A DNA stretch of 64,000 nt from Warburgia ugandensis (taxonomy: Eukaryota > Streptophyta > Magnoliopsida > Canellales > Canellaceae). Below the pieces are notes generated by a model. That model did no database searches and was not told the DNA's origin. It worked only from the letters and a program-made list of their open reading frames with translations. Positions 22,851 through 34,060 of the stretch are shown piece after piece. Every line of letters starts with the position of its first letter. The first letter of the stretch is position 1. The translations under genes and the position numbers were made by a program. The stretch is taken from NCBI GenBank assembly GCA_035236585.1, contig CP141132.1, forward strand, positions 52,145,880 through 52,209,879, written 5' to 3'.

Positions 22851-23608
22851 AGGGTACCCACAATTTATTACATTATTGAAGACCATGTTATAGGTAGGGC
22901 ACTGCTTGACTTAGGCATGAGTGGTAACTTCTTGCCATACTCTACTTATGAGCAACTAAGGCTCGCTGAGCTGAAACCAACCACTACCACACTATAATAA
23001 ATGAATAGATCAATAAAGATACCTCGTGGTTTGGTTGAAAATGAGTTGATACAGGTGAACCAAATTTACTACCTATAAATTTCATTGTACTAAACACCCA
23101 GTCTATATCTAATCTCAGTAGTGAAATTCTAGTCATACTTGGTGGACCAGTTTTACTACCCATTAGTTTCATTGTACTAGACACCCAATCTATATCTAAT
23201 CTCAACAATTAAAGTCTAATTATACTTGGACATCCATTCTTAGCAACGTCCAATGCCATTATTAACTATAGGAATGGTGTAATGAAATTGTCGTTCAGCA
23301 ACATGAAAGTTAACCTTAATGCCTTTAACGCCAACCAACAACATTTAGACCTCAATAATTCTTGTGAAGTGAATTTGATCAAGAGTCTAATTCATGACAT
23401 TCATCCACCATCTTCCATCTTTGACCCATTAGAGGCTTATCTCATTCATTTTAATGGAGATTTTGATTTAGACAAGTCTATTGAGAAGGTGAACAACCTT
23501 TTGGAGGCTGGCTCAATCATGGATACCTCCAAGTTGGACCCTTATGTGGAGCAACTCCCTCCTTTAGAGTCTATCACCATATGCTCTATGGGCAATGACC
23601 TTCTATAA
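22851..23608 (+). pseudogene. Athila aspartic protease and downstream linker
   Basis: About 22880-22980 reads GRALLDLGMSGNFLPYSTYE, the retropepsin active site with the usual DLGAS as DLGMS. Then come LAELKPTT, PRGLVENELIQV and an open frame of 108 codons (23282-23608) starting MKLSFSNMKVNLNAFNANQQ. A tandem duplication of 87 bp (29 codons; anchors at 23065 and 23152) repeats the FIVLNTQSISNL segment. Protease would process the polyprotein. An in-frame stop (TAA) at about 23000 and other changes inactivate it. Confidence 0.75.
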
Positions 23609-23879
23609 ACTTAAAGCCCTTGCCTAATAACCTAGAGTATTCTTATTGATGATCAGATGAACCCTTACCTGTAATAATAGCCTCTGATTTAAAGAAGGAA
23701 TAGGAAGGAAAATTGCTTGATGTTCTTAAGGGACATAAGACTACTCTTAGATGGACAATAGAAAATGTAAAAGGGATTAGTCTAGCCATATGCATGCTTA
23801 TGATACACTTGGAAGAAAATGTTAAACCCTGTAGGAAAACTTAAAGACAACTTAATCCCCACATGAAGGACGTGGTTGG

Positions 23880-24610
23880 AGATGTAGTCAAGCTTCTGGA
23901 TGTTGACGTCTTATATCCCATCTTTAACAACACTTGGATTAGCCTAGTTCAAGTTGTACTCGAGAAATCTAGGTCACAATAGTCAAGAATGAGGAGAATA
24001 CCCACTTGTATGACCACTAGGTGGAGGGTCTGCATTGATTATTGAAAATTGAATGTTGTCACGAGGAAAGAAAAACTTTTCTCTACCTTTTATTGACCAA
24101 ATGCTTAAGAGGTTGACCGGATAGAGTTATTATTATTTTTTAGATGAATATACCGATTATAATCAGATTCCTATAGCATGTGAGGATCAGTAGAAGACCA
24201 CCTTTACCTACCCTTTTGGGACCTTTGCTTACCAATGTATGCCTTTTGGGCTTTGCATCACTCCTGCCACTTTTCAAAGGTGTATGTTGAGCATGTTTTC
24301 TGATATGGTAGAATGGCTTCTTGAGGTGTTCATGGATGATATTTTAGTATTTGGGTCTTCTTTTGATGAGTGCCTGCACCATTAGAAGTTAGTTCCCACA
24401 AGGTTTTAGGAGAAGGATTTAGTATTGAACTAGGAGAAGTGCCATTTTATGGTTCAAAGTGGTATAGTTTTAGCCTACATTATATCACAAAATGGGATAG
24501 AGGTATATAAGTTTAAGGTTGATTTAATAGCCAACCTTCCTCTAGCAAGGACGGTAAAAGAAATTTGTTCTTTTCTAAGGCATGCTAGCTTCTACAGAAG
24601 ATTCATCAAG
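23880..24610 (+). pseudogene. Athila reverse transcriptase, truncated
   Basis: Recognisable RT segments: WRVCIDY, then PFIDQMLKRL, YNQIPI, KTTF-YPFGTFAYQCMPFGL, ATFQRCMLSMFSDMVEW, FMDDILVFGSSFDECL (catalytic xxDD intact), EKCHFMVQSGIVL, and KEICSFLRHASFYRRFIK. Several stops (for example in DEYTDYNQ's neighbourhood and before KTTF) and small frame changes are present. The domain stops abruptly after FYRRFIK at about 24610, where normal RT continues into the connection and RNase H. From there the DNA is LTR sequence. The enzyme would copy element RNA into DNA; this copy is dead. Confidence 0.8.
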
Positions 24611-24637
24611 CGAATGGAGCCCTCAAAGTTTGCTATC
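24611..24637 (+). repeat. Piece of the Athila 3' LTR fused to RT
   Basis: The segment CGAATGGAGCCCTCAAAG and following matches the 5' LTR at about 13999-14025 (CAATGGAGCTCTCAAAG). The same LTR continues on the far side of element A at 36586 (ATCAAAGCCACATGAG against ATCAAGCCACATGAG). The junction has CAAG at 24607-24610, which is present in both RT and LTR. Confidence 0.7.
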
Positions 24638-27614
24638 TGTAATGACTCAAAATTTTCAATATTAGTATATGACTTTTACAACCACAATCAATCATGTTGG
24701 TCTCCATGTGCTAGTTAGTTATAGCTTGTTAATTTTGGACAATTTTGGAGATTAATAGATATTTCATCATATAAATAGGTGGTTGGATGTTTTACTTTAA
24801 TTGACCTATGAAATGAAGGAATATATGATAAATATCTACATAATTAGATTTGACACTTGAAATGGAATCCAACGCCTCAAAGAACGCTGAAAACGGAGCT
24901 CGTATGACCAAGTTATGGACTTTTAAAGATCAAGGGCAATTTTGGGATTAACCTTTAAAACGACCAAAGGGTAAAAAAATGCACGGGGTTGTTTTGATAA
25001 CGACACTCCCTGCATCATCTTCTTCCTTAGGCCAGGCGGTTCATAGCACCTCTATACCTGTACGAAGTAGAAAAAAAGGCGACACCGTCTTCCATATTGA
25101 AAAGCCATCTCCCCTCTCACTCCGATCATTGTTTTTCCCCTCTTCTCTAGCTGTTTCATCTTAGGTTTCCAACAAGAGTGGAGGAATCACACCCACCATC
25201 AATGGGCATCCTCTTAGGCTTCCCAGGTAGGATCCTCCTCTCCTTTCCTTCCCTCTCCTCATTCCCTCTGTTTCTGGCTAGGTTTGGTCTCACCGGGCTA
25301 CAGATCGCCCGGGAAACTAGTACCGATGGATCTGTTTCAGATCCACCGCTTAGGTGGCTCGGATGAGAGATTTGAGCTGCCCAACGTAGTCATGGGACCC
25401 CAAAACCCCTGAAAACCCAGGACAGTCTTGGCATCAGGACATCCTGAGGTTGATTTAGGGTTAGGAGGGTTGGATGGTCCAGAACAAGCCTCCCCATCCT
25501 AGTCGACCGGGAAGTGCGCCAAAGACTCGTCTGCACAATGCCATCCAAGACGTGCTATAGTGCATTGGTCGGGCATGCACGCGTGTATGAACGCGGTCCC
25601 GGTTCGACTATGACACAAGGGCGTCCTGGGAACTGTGATGCCCAGGCCCTAAATGGATGATTCTGGTTCATCCAATGGATTGACGACACTAAAAACCCAA
25701 TTAAGGAGGCTATATAACTCCATTTGATGATCCAAAAGAACTGTTGCATCTGTATTGATCACGTAGACCTAATGAGACTTGAAAATTAGGATCAAAGAAC
25801 TATTTTATATGACTATAGCCAAAAAACTATAGAATTCTCATAGATCTACCATGTTAAAGATGATCAAATCTCATGACTTGTTCTATTAGAGGTGTTAGGG
25901 GATTAATAGCTCAGGATTAACCCCAAAGTACATGTATCATCCCTTCAATGATAGATCTAGCCATTCAAATCAAGTACAAACCTGTTCTAAGCATTAGGAC
26001 AGGCGATCTATTAGATCTAACCATTAAACATTAGGTCTATACGACAAATCTAGCATGGAAACGCATTTAAGCAATGACCTATAAACTAAAAGGCAGATCT
26101 AGATGTTAATCTATAAGTCTACATAATGATCTATAAAGTATGGATATGATACTTGAATCCTTGTTATCAATTAACATCAAAGGTTTCGCGAAGATAGGTC
26201 AAGATCGAGTAATGAAGAACATGATTCATGAGATATCGAGGTAGGTAGTCTAATACTGCTAAGTTTTTACATGTATTTCCCAAGCTCTAATTGATTTATT
26301 TAATCCTGATGACCACATTTAGTATGCTTTTTGTGATATGATATTTGGATAATGAGCATGCATATTTTCCTTATGATCTTGAATGTAATTCCTTGCATTA
26401 AACTAATTTTATGAATGCATTGCTCGCATGTTTTGAAACGCATTGCATAAATTGCATGATTTATGATGATTGCTACTTGGATTACATGTATCTATATTTT
26501 TTGGGCTAATGAGCCTGGTGGGCACTATGCTAAGAGGGTAGATCATCGACTGAGGCAACCTGCACAGGGAACAAAATCTTGAGTTCCAAGTGGGCAGATC
26601 GCCGAATGAGGCAACTTGCAGTGGGAACAAATTCTTGAGTTCGAAGTGGGAAGATCATCGAATGAGGCAGCCTGTGGTGGGAACAAAACCTTGAGCTCTA
26701 AGGGGGTAGATCGCCGAATGAGGCAACCTACAGTGGGAACAAAACCTTGAGTTCCAAGTGGATAGATCGCCGAATGAGGTAGCTCACAAAGAAGCATAGT
26801 TGACCCTATGATTTTAGTATTATCGACATGCATATAGCATTGAGATGGTCATATACAAGTACTCGTGACCAGTTGGTGTGATGTGTTAGGTGAGAGACTC
26901 ATGTGCATGATACTTATAGTGATACTAGCATTTGCTTTGAAAGACAACTATTTTAAGAGTTTCCTGATTATTATATTTGACTCGTTGATTTGATGTACTT
27001 GCTGCTACTTATTACTTGGATCTATTGATTTCTACTTTATGATTTGAATCATATCAATATCATTGAATAATAGATTTTGGTAAAGAATTTCATGGCTAAA
27101 AATGCATAAATGGGCTTATGTTTATGCATGTTTACATAAAAAGGAATTACTGATGTTTTACATGGAAAGCTCCTTGAATTTATACATGTTGCATCCCAAG
27201 TTTTCAAAATATTAGTATCAAATCACCTACTAGGTATGAGGAATACTCACCCTCCAAAAGGATTAGAAGAAGTATCAGAAAATATTAGTACTATGCTCAA
27301 AAGAATGAAGAGAAGAGAAGTATAAAGGTAAGTATATGATCTACCTTTTGGATACATACTTGTAATTATTACAATTGGACTGTGAGCTATGATTGGATAG
27401 CCTAGGAAATATTTATGATTTTTGTTATTTTTCAAAATTTCCTTGTCCATCTTGAAAGCAAATGACACTCGGTGTTTTCAAAATGAATTTAAAATAAAAA
27501 TATTTTTTCATTGCATTGCATAGTTTTTCTAAAAGTGTTTTCAAATAGGGATCGATCCCGCCTTAGGAATTAGTTTTGCATTTAAAAATGCATGTGAAAA
27601 CCTAGGTCATCACA
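24638..27614 (+). repeat. Element A 5' LTR
   Basis: 2,977 bp, bounded TG...CA. It contains the U3 block shared with LTRs B and C (about 24866-24950) and a 56-bp minisatellite (26534-26795). The position matching the TATA box of LTR 2 reads ATATTGAAAAG (25094 on), so the promoter motif is lost here. Short open frames at 24979-25366 and 26409-26833 are chance. Confidence 0.9.
26534..26795 (+). repeat. 56-bp minisatellite in LTR A (five units)
   Basis: Unit contains GATCGCCGAATGAGGCAAC and GGGAACAAAACCTTGAG. Anchors at 26541, 26597, 26653, 26709 and 26765 give an exact 56-bp period. The partner LTR has four units (35543, 35599, 35655, 35711). Confidence 0.9.
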
Positions 27615-27616
27615 GT

Positions 27617-27628
27617 TGGTATCAGAGC
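27617..27628 (+). promoter_or_regulatory. Element A primer-binding site (initiator tRNA-Met)
   Basis: TGGTATCAGAGC, a perfect match to the usual initiator tRNA-Met primer site of chromoviruses, two bases after the LTR end. It fixes the plus orientation of the element. Confidence 0.9.
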
Positions 27629-30600
27629 TCAGTTTTATCCTTTTACAGCCAGTCCTGAATGTCCAAAGGTCATGTACAACCAGAATAATTGTGAAAAAGT
27701 AGTTTAAATTGGAGTAATGGAGAAAAAGGTAGTCTAACTACAAGAATAAAGATGACTAGAATAAGAAATAATATTAGACCACAAAGAAATGCACCATAAA
27801 TAGATGGTAAAAGGGGGATAGATCTTGCAAATACTTAGGTATTGGATGGCTCAAATCCTATCAAAACTCTAGTCTAACATACTTAAGGGTTAAGGATTGT
27901 TGTGTAGTAGTGCAAACAAGGAAAACTAGTATATGAGCTTAAGATTGAGGATTGAGAATATAAGATGATACTAGAGGAATCCTTAAGAGATAACTTTGAC
28001 ATCTAATAGATCAATCAAAGGTTGGGATTCTGAAGAACTTGACTCAATTCTAGATGACTTAATTGGAACTTTTTGGAAAACAAATGGCTATCTTACAATA
28101 GAGAAGATCAAAGTATGAGTGCAATGATGGATATATTATCAAGAGAAATACAACATGAATATGATAGTGAATATAAAAGACTGAATCTAACAAGAACGAC
28201 AAAGAATTTGAAGCAGAACAGAGTTATTAAAACATTTTGATCTAATGGGGATGATAGATCTGTGATAATCAATTGATTATGACATGAACTTATGAGGGAA
28301 GTATGGTATGAACAAGATGTTAATGAATTTGTTAAGACACTGTATGGTTTTATAAACAATACAGACTATGAAGGATTTCAATGATATTAAAAGAAAACAG
28401 AAAAATTAACATTTCCTAGAAGTATTCAGTCCATCATCTCTTTTGGACAAAAGTGTAGATATAGTTTGTATTATATGCAACAAATCAAATGGAGACATAG
28501 AATAGTCAAAATAGGAAAATCATGATTTGTTGAGGATAGGAAAGAAAAGTATATGAATTATAGAATCAAAGGTTTTTCACCTCGAGTTGTATGGCCAAAA
28601 AATAAATCATTCCAATTTGAGGGAATAATAGTAGTCAAATTGGTGATATTATGGTAAAAGAATATAATAAAGATAAAGCAGTGAAAAATACAGTCTTTGA
28701 GTAGAGTGTCGAAAATTGAGGATAATGACAAACTAGGGATTTAATTTTACAAGTAGTTTGATGCTTGTATTCATTGATGGTATTATAATTTTATCAGATC
28801 CAATAGTTTATAAGGAAACACCAGTGGCTGAAGCCCATGAAAAGGAGAAGTTGATAAGACCCTACATTGTCATTATATGATTGAATGAAGATATAGTGAG
28901 GAGTAAAGAGCAAGGATAGTGACTTGTCCAATCGATCTTTATCAACTAAAGCACCATCAAAGATTAACTTGATGTCTTGATATCATAAAAGACAAATTGG
29001 AAGAGCAAGTCTCCTGAAGACATTATTTAGCAATAGATTTAAATGTCATTTCCTATAAAAGAATAATGATTGAATTAAGGTATTCTAATCATCCATGTTA
29101 GTGTACTCATAAACAATAGCTTGAGTTATGTAATACAATAAGAGGAATGTTATGGATACTTACACATGAGTTTTCACTAAAGGAAGTCAACTGATTAGAC
29201 TAAGTCGTTTGAAGGAACTAAGAGTACAATAGCTTCAGTAATAACTAAGACCAAAAGGAAATGAGAAATGATCTAGAACAATTGCTAATATTCCTAGACA
29301 CCTTGGGTCTAAAAGATGCTACTGACTTGGAATGAAAGAGAAAATCAGTTAAGCATTGATCACTTTAGAGACCTTTGAACTCATAGCCTGTTAATCTGTA
29401 AAAGATTATACAAGTAATCAAACAAATGCTTTGTCTATGTCTACAAAGATGCTCTATGCTTACCTGTTTGTTCCTTAACAAATCGCTACTCCGAAAGCTT
29501 ATTTGATATGACAGCTATTGGATGGTTAGTGTTGTTATAAAATAGGTATGAGGTGGTACTTGAAAGATACAAATTTGAGGAATTAAGAGAATCGCTACTT
29601 ATGATGATATCTCTGGACAATTAAGACTTAATGAATGATGACAAAGCCTTGATGAGTTGTTAAACAGTATATCAACATAAGGAATGGAAGAAGAAGAAGA
29701 GTTAAGATAGTTGTCACACTCTATGGTAACATCTAATGTTTTAATTGCCTTTAACCAAAGGGGTAGTTGTTATATGCACGGGTCAAGTGCAAAACTGCAA
29801 AGACCAATGGGAGAAAGTGAATAGAAGTAAATTTCACAAGGGTTAACTTTATTGGATTGAATATAGAACTTTTGGTCTGGAAGATAGCAACGAAAATCAT
29901 CAAGCAAGGAAACCATGAAACATAGTAAGTGGACTCTACTAGGGATAAGAGACTTTGACATACGTATAAATATGGCTAGAAATTCTAATGACAATTTTAG
30001 GTAAATAATGAGATAAGAACATTTGATCTATGAAGATAGATTCACCATAAACTATTGACATGAATTTGAATCAATTCTTTGAGGTGGGATATCTTTGATA
30101 GAATTCAATAATAGTTAGGAAATCTTATTAGTAGTAGGTACTAGTATCCTTGAGGGAAGATGCTACTTGATTTGTTTTTATGGTTCTATTATGTATGCAA
30201 ACATTGGTTGAGGAATCAAGTTACATATAAAAAGTGAAAGACAGTTGAAGACTAGGATCGAAACACCTTTTCAACTAAAAGAGTTGGTATGAAGAAAACT
30301 CTTAGCATTGATATTAAGAGATGAGAAGCGATACTGTATCAATCACTGAAATCTCTTTAAGAACATCTGAGCTAATTCACATTGAAGTTTCTTGACGAAC
30401 ATATGAGCCAAGTGAGACTTGATAGAAAGAATGTAAACTTTTGGGACTCTTATTAGCAAGGTACAATCAACACTTAAGGCAGAGACTCTAATAATAAGTC
30501 ATTTGATGGGAGACAAAAGACAAAGAAGACTATCCTCTGCTATTCAAGATGAAAGTCAAGAAATAAGATGATATAGTATCAAAGTAGTTGAGAGTAATTT

Positions 30601-31045
30601 TTACATAATTAGAGGAGTATGGTCATCTAAGGATTTATCAATTAGATAAACTCTATAGTAACGAGATGACTACAATGAGAAACCAGTATTGACAAGGGAG
30701 CAAGTAAAGAATGTAGTATTAGAGTACGCAGCAAAAGTTACTCTTGAGTAAGTAAAGCAAGCTGAACTACAGTTATACGTAAGGCTTTTATGGAAGGCGG
30801 TATGAGGAAGGAATTATGAGGATGATAAAATTGAGGATGTGCCTAAATTTGTTTGCAAGATAACATGAAGAGAATTTCAAGAACGAAATTTCTTTACTTA
30901 TTGACTCATTTGAGGTGGTGGATGAGAAATATATGGGATGAAGCAAAGAAATTTTATTAGTTAGAGTCTAAAGGGGGAATGCATTCATCAAGAGGTTGTC
31001 TAAGAGACAAATAACTTGAAGATAATAATTTGTGGAATTTCGAGG
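27629..31045 (+). other. Element A internal region, non-coding
   Basis: About 3.4 kb, A-rich on the plus strand, with no open frame over about 85 codons and no RT, integrase or gag motif that I could find in any frame. The last part before LTR 2 (GAATTTCGAGGACGAAATTC near 31035) is the conserved pre-LTR motif of Tekay/Del elements. This fits a LARD-type interior that keeps only signals acting in cis. Extreme decay of a coding interior is the alternative. Confidence 0.6.
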
Positions 31046-31071
31046 ACGAAATTCTTTGAAGGGGGTAATGA
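31046..31071 (+). promoter_or_regulatory. Element A polypurine tract
   Basis: GAAGGGGGTAATGA just before the second LTR, preceded by GAGGACGAAATTC. This is the plus-strand primer site of the element. Confidence 0.75.
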
Positions 31072-31338
31072 TGTAATGACTCAAAATTTTCAATATTAGT
31101 ATATCACTTTTATAACCACAATCAATCATGTTGGTCTCCATGTGCTAGTTAGTTATAGCTTGTTTATTTTGGACAATTTTGGAGATTAGTAGATATTTAA
31201 TCATATTAATAGGTGGTTGGATGTTTTACTTTAATTAACCTATGAAATGAAGGAATCTATGAGAAATATCTACATAATTGGATTCTACACTTGAAATGGA
31301 ATCCAATGCCTCAAAGAACACTAAAAACAGAGCTCTTA

Positions 31339-33864
31339 TGTAATGACTCCAATTTTGTAACATTGAAATCCCAAGTTAGCAATGAAAAGTTCACTTTTTG
31401 GAAATAAGGGTATTGGTCATTTCACTATTCACCCTGACTGAACCCAGAAATTTGGTCCTGAAAATGAAACCATTAGGTGCATCTCGGAAAAAGGAATCCA
31501 ACAAGACCAAAATCATCCAAAACGGAGTTAAAATGAGCAAGTTATGGCCCTTTGAAGTTCAGGGGCAAAAATATAATTTTCACTAAAAACGGATTTAGCC
31601 TAAAAAACACAAGGGCCCTTTTTGATATGGGCACCCCCTTTCTTCAACCTCCTAGAGGGCTCTAGAATGGTGATGTTTGGAGGAGAAATCACAGCCATTC
31701 TGGAGGTTTCTCCACCGCCATTCAAGGGCGGTGAGAGCCCCCTCTAGAACCCTCTTATAGCTCTATAAATAGAGCTCTTGGGCACCTCTAATGGCAGCCC
31801 AAAAGCTTAGGAAAACCCCCATTTTGGAGAAGCAACCAAGAGGAGAAACGTGGAGAAAAACCCAGGAACGAGCCAGGTATGCCCAAAATCCCTCCAAACC
31901 CATCTTCCTATTAGTCATAGGCTAAGTTTCCCTAAGTTTTTGCATGAAAAATCATGCCAAAAGGGGCCCTGGAGAGTCACAAAGGACCCAGGGACGATCC
32001 CTGGGCCGCACTGGTTCGATAGGATCGAACCAGGGCATCCCGAGGATGCCCCGGTCCCCCAATGAATGAAACGCATGCTGTGCGTCGAGAAAACTAGACG
32101 GGCGCGTCCGTGGACGTTCCCGCAAATGAGGAAGTTGGGCAGAAGCAGGGGTGCATTTGCAGACACGCCCGTTGAGGTGCATTAGCGTCCCAGGCTTCCA
32201 CCTTGCTTTGTTTGACCCTTTTATGTACACGTGATACTAAAAAGCTTATAACTTGAGATCTAGAGCTCCAATTGAGGTGCCGCGAAAGGTATTGTGTCCG
32301 TGTCGACGACGCGGACACACCCAAACTATAAAATCCTTAATCAAGGCCCAATATAAGGTGGGCATGACCCTTAGAATAGGATGGTGGCGCGTGACCACTA
32401 GACCTTTGGAAAACTGATGATACCAAGGCCCAATTAGGACCTTAGGACACCCATAGGAATGGGGATGAACCCTTAATGCCTAAGTAGTAAGACCAACCAC
32501 TCTAAAACTTATAAAAGATAGGCCAAACTAACTTGATTCCCCAAACCATGTTCAGGAGAGTACGAGGACAAAGGGGTTAGCGCGACCTAGCCAGGTAGGT
32601 GCTCTATCACTACTAGACTTTTTAAAAGAGCCATGATTGTTTTGAGAATACATGTTTTAAGTATATGACCTGTTTAGCATGACTTAATTTAGCATACATA
32701 TGATAAATGCTTTATGCATAGATATGTTTTGCAAATAATTGCATATACATTATGCATAGATATGTTTTGCAAACAATTGCATACATTGTATGATTTGTGA
32801 GCATTGAGTTTTTGAAAGATTACATGTCCTTGAGGGTTACCAAAAGACGTTGGAGTGCCCAAAAGACGCTGGGTAGGCAGTTGTGAGGAACCCAAAGAGG
32901 ATAGGTTTTGAAAAAGAGGTTTTTGCTTATTTGATCTTATATGATTTGGGCTGATAAGCTTGTGGGCGCTATGCCAAGAGGTTTGGGTTAGCCTCCAGCC
33001 TCTACCACTATTAGGTGGATTGGTACCACGCCCAAAAAGGGCAATGTCCCTACGTCGACTGCATGTGGTACAGGGGGCTACCACTAGTGTCACGGCACTG
33101 GGTCGACGTGTCATAGGCCACGTTGAGGCCATGACCGAGTGTCCTTGGTACCCGGGGACCACACGGTGGCGAGGTCATGGGCATAGTTGGACCATATGGT
33201 TTCGTGGACTTATTTGCATTGCATATGGCATGATATGAGGTTGGTCGACCATACCATACTAGATATCCATGAGTTGGATTCAATGAAACATCTTATGCAT
33301 ATCATTATGTTATGATATACATATGATACTTTCAACTTGGATTATGTGATTTCCTTATGTCGTTAATATTCCAATTCGATGATGGTTTTTAATCTCAATA
33401 TTGAACTTGAGTGTTCAGACATGCACATGTTTTGAAAGAGCATATGATTTTAAACATCGCATGCATTATAAAACTAGTAGTGATGGACTCCTACTGAGTA
33501 TAGTATATACTCACCCAATCCTCAACATTTTTCAGACACAAAGTAAACACTTAAGGGCAAGGAACGCTTGTGACAAAAGACACCCAAACTAAGTGCAAGT
33601 AAGTAAACCCCTACCTTATCTTTCAATGTTACTTGATTGTAGTTACTCTCTATAGCTGAGGCTGTGACTAACACTTTCGTGGGAATAGATTCAATTTAAA
33701 ATTATGCCATGACTAGATAATTTGAAAATGTATTTTGACACTCGGGGTTTTTATGAAAGATTGTTTTCCAAAATGAAAAAGATTTTCATGCATTTCATAT
33801 TTATAAAACAACAGATCTCGCCTTTTTATCAAATTTGCATCATATAAAAACCCGGGTTGTCACA
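31339..33864 (+). mobile_element. Solo LTR B1, Tekay-like
   Basis: 2,526 bp, TGTAATGACTCC...GGTTGTCACA, with no primer site, interior or second LTR. Flanks TCTTA (31334-31338) and TGTTA (33865-33869) differ at one base. Element A continues on both sides (AGAGCTCTTA, then TGACCAAGTTATGG). It probably arose by recombination between the two LTRs of a complete element. It carries a short duplication of TGCATAGATATGTTTTGCAA near 32714 and 32752 that copy B2 lacks. Confidence 0.9.
31764..31771 (+). promoter_or_regulatory. Putative TATA box of LTR B1
   Basis: TATAAATA in CTCTATAAATAGAGCTCTTG, identical at 44704-44711 in copy B2. Confidence 0.65.
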
Positions 33865-34052
33865 TGTTATGACCAAGTTATGGGATTTACCTTTAAAATG
33901 ACGAAGGGTAAAAAAACATAGGGAGTCATTTTGATAACGACACCCCCTGCATCGTCTTCTTCTTCAAGCCAGGCAGTGCACAACATTGCCACACCTGTAC
34001 AGAGCCGAAAAAATGGTGGCATGGCCATGGGACGACACCGCCTTCAATGGGC

Positions 34053-34060
34053 TATAAAAA
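34053..34060 (+). promoter_or_regulatory. Putative TATA box of the element A 3' LTR
   Basis: TATAAAAA followed by a pyrimidine-rich stretch. The matching site in the 5' LTR is mutated. Confidence 0.55.

Noticed and set aside
26534..26795. CRISPR-like regular repeats
   Set aside because: Direct 56-bp tandem units with no unique spacers, inside a plant LTR.
31850..32324. Cluster of open frames of 71-92 codons in solo LTR B1
   Set aside because: Overlapping on both strands and only partly repeated in copy B2 with different boundaries. LTR sequence, no domain.
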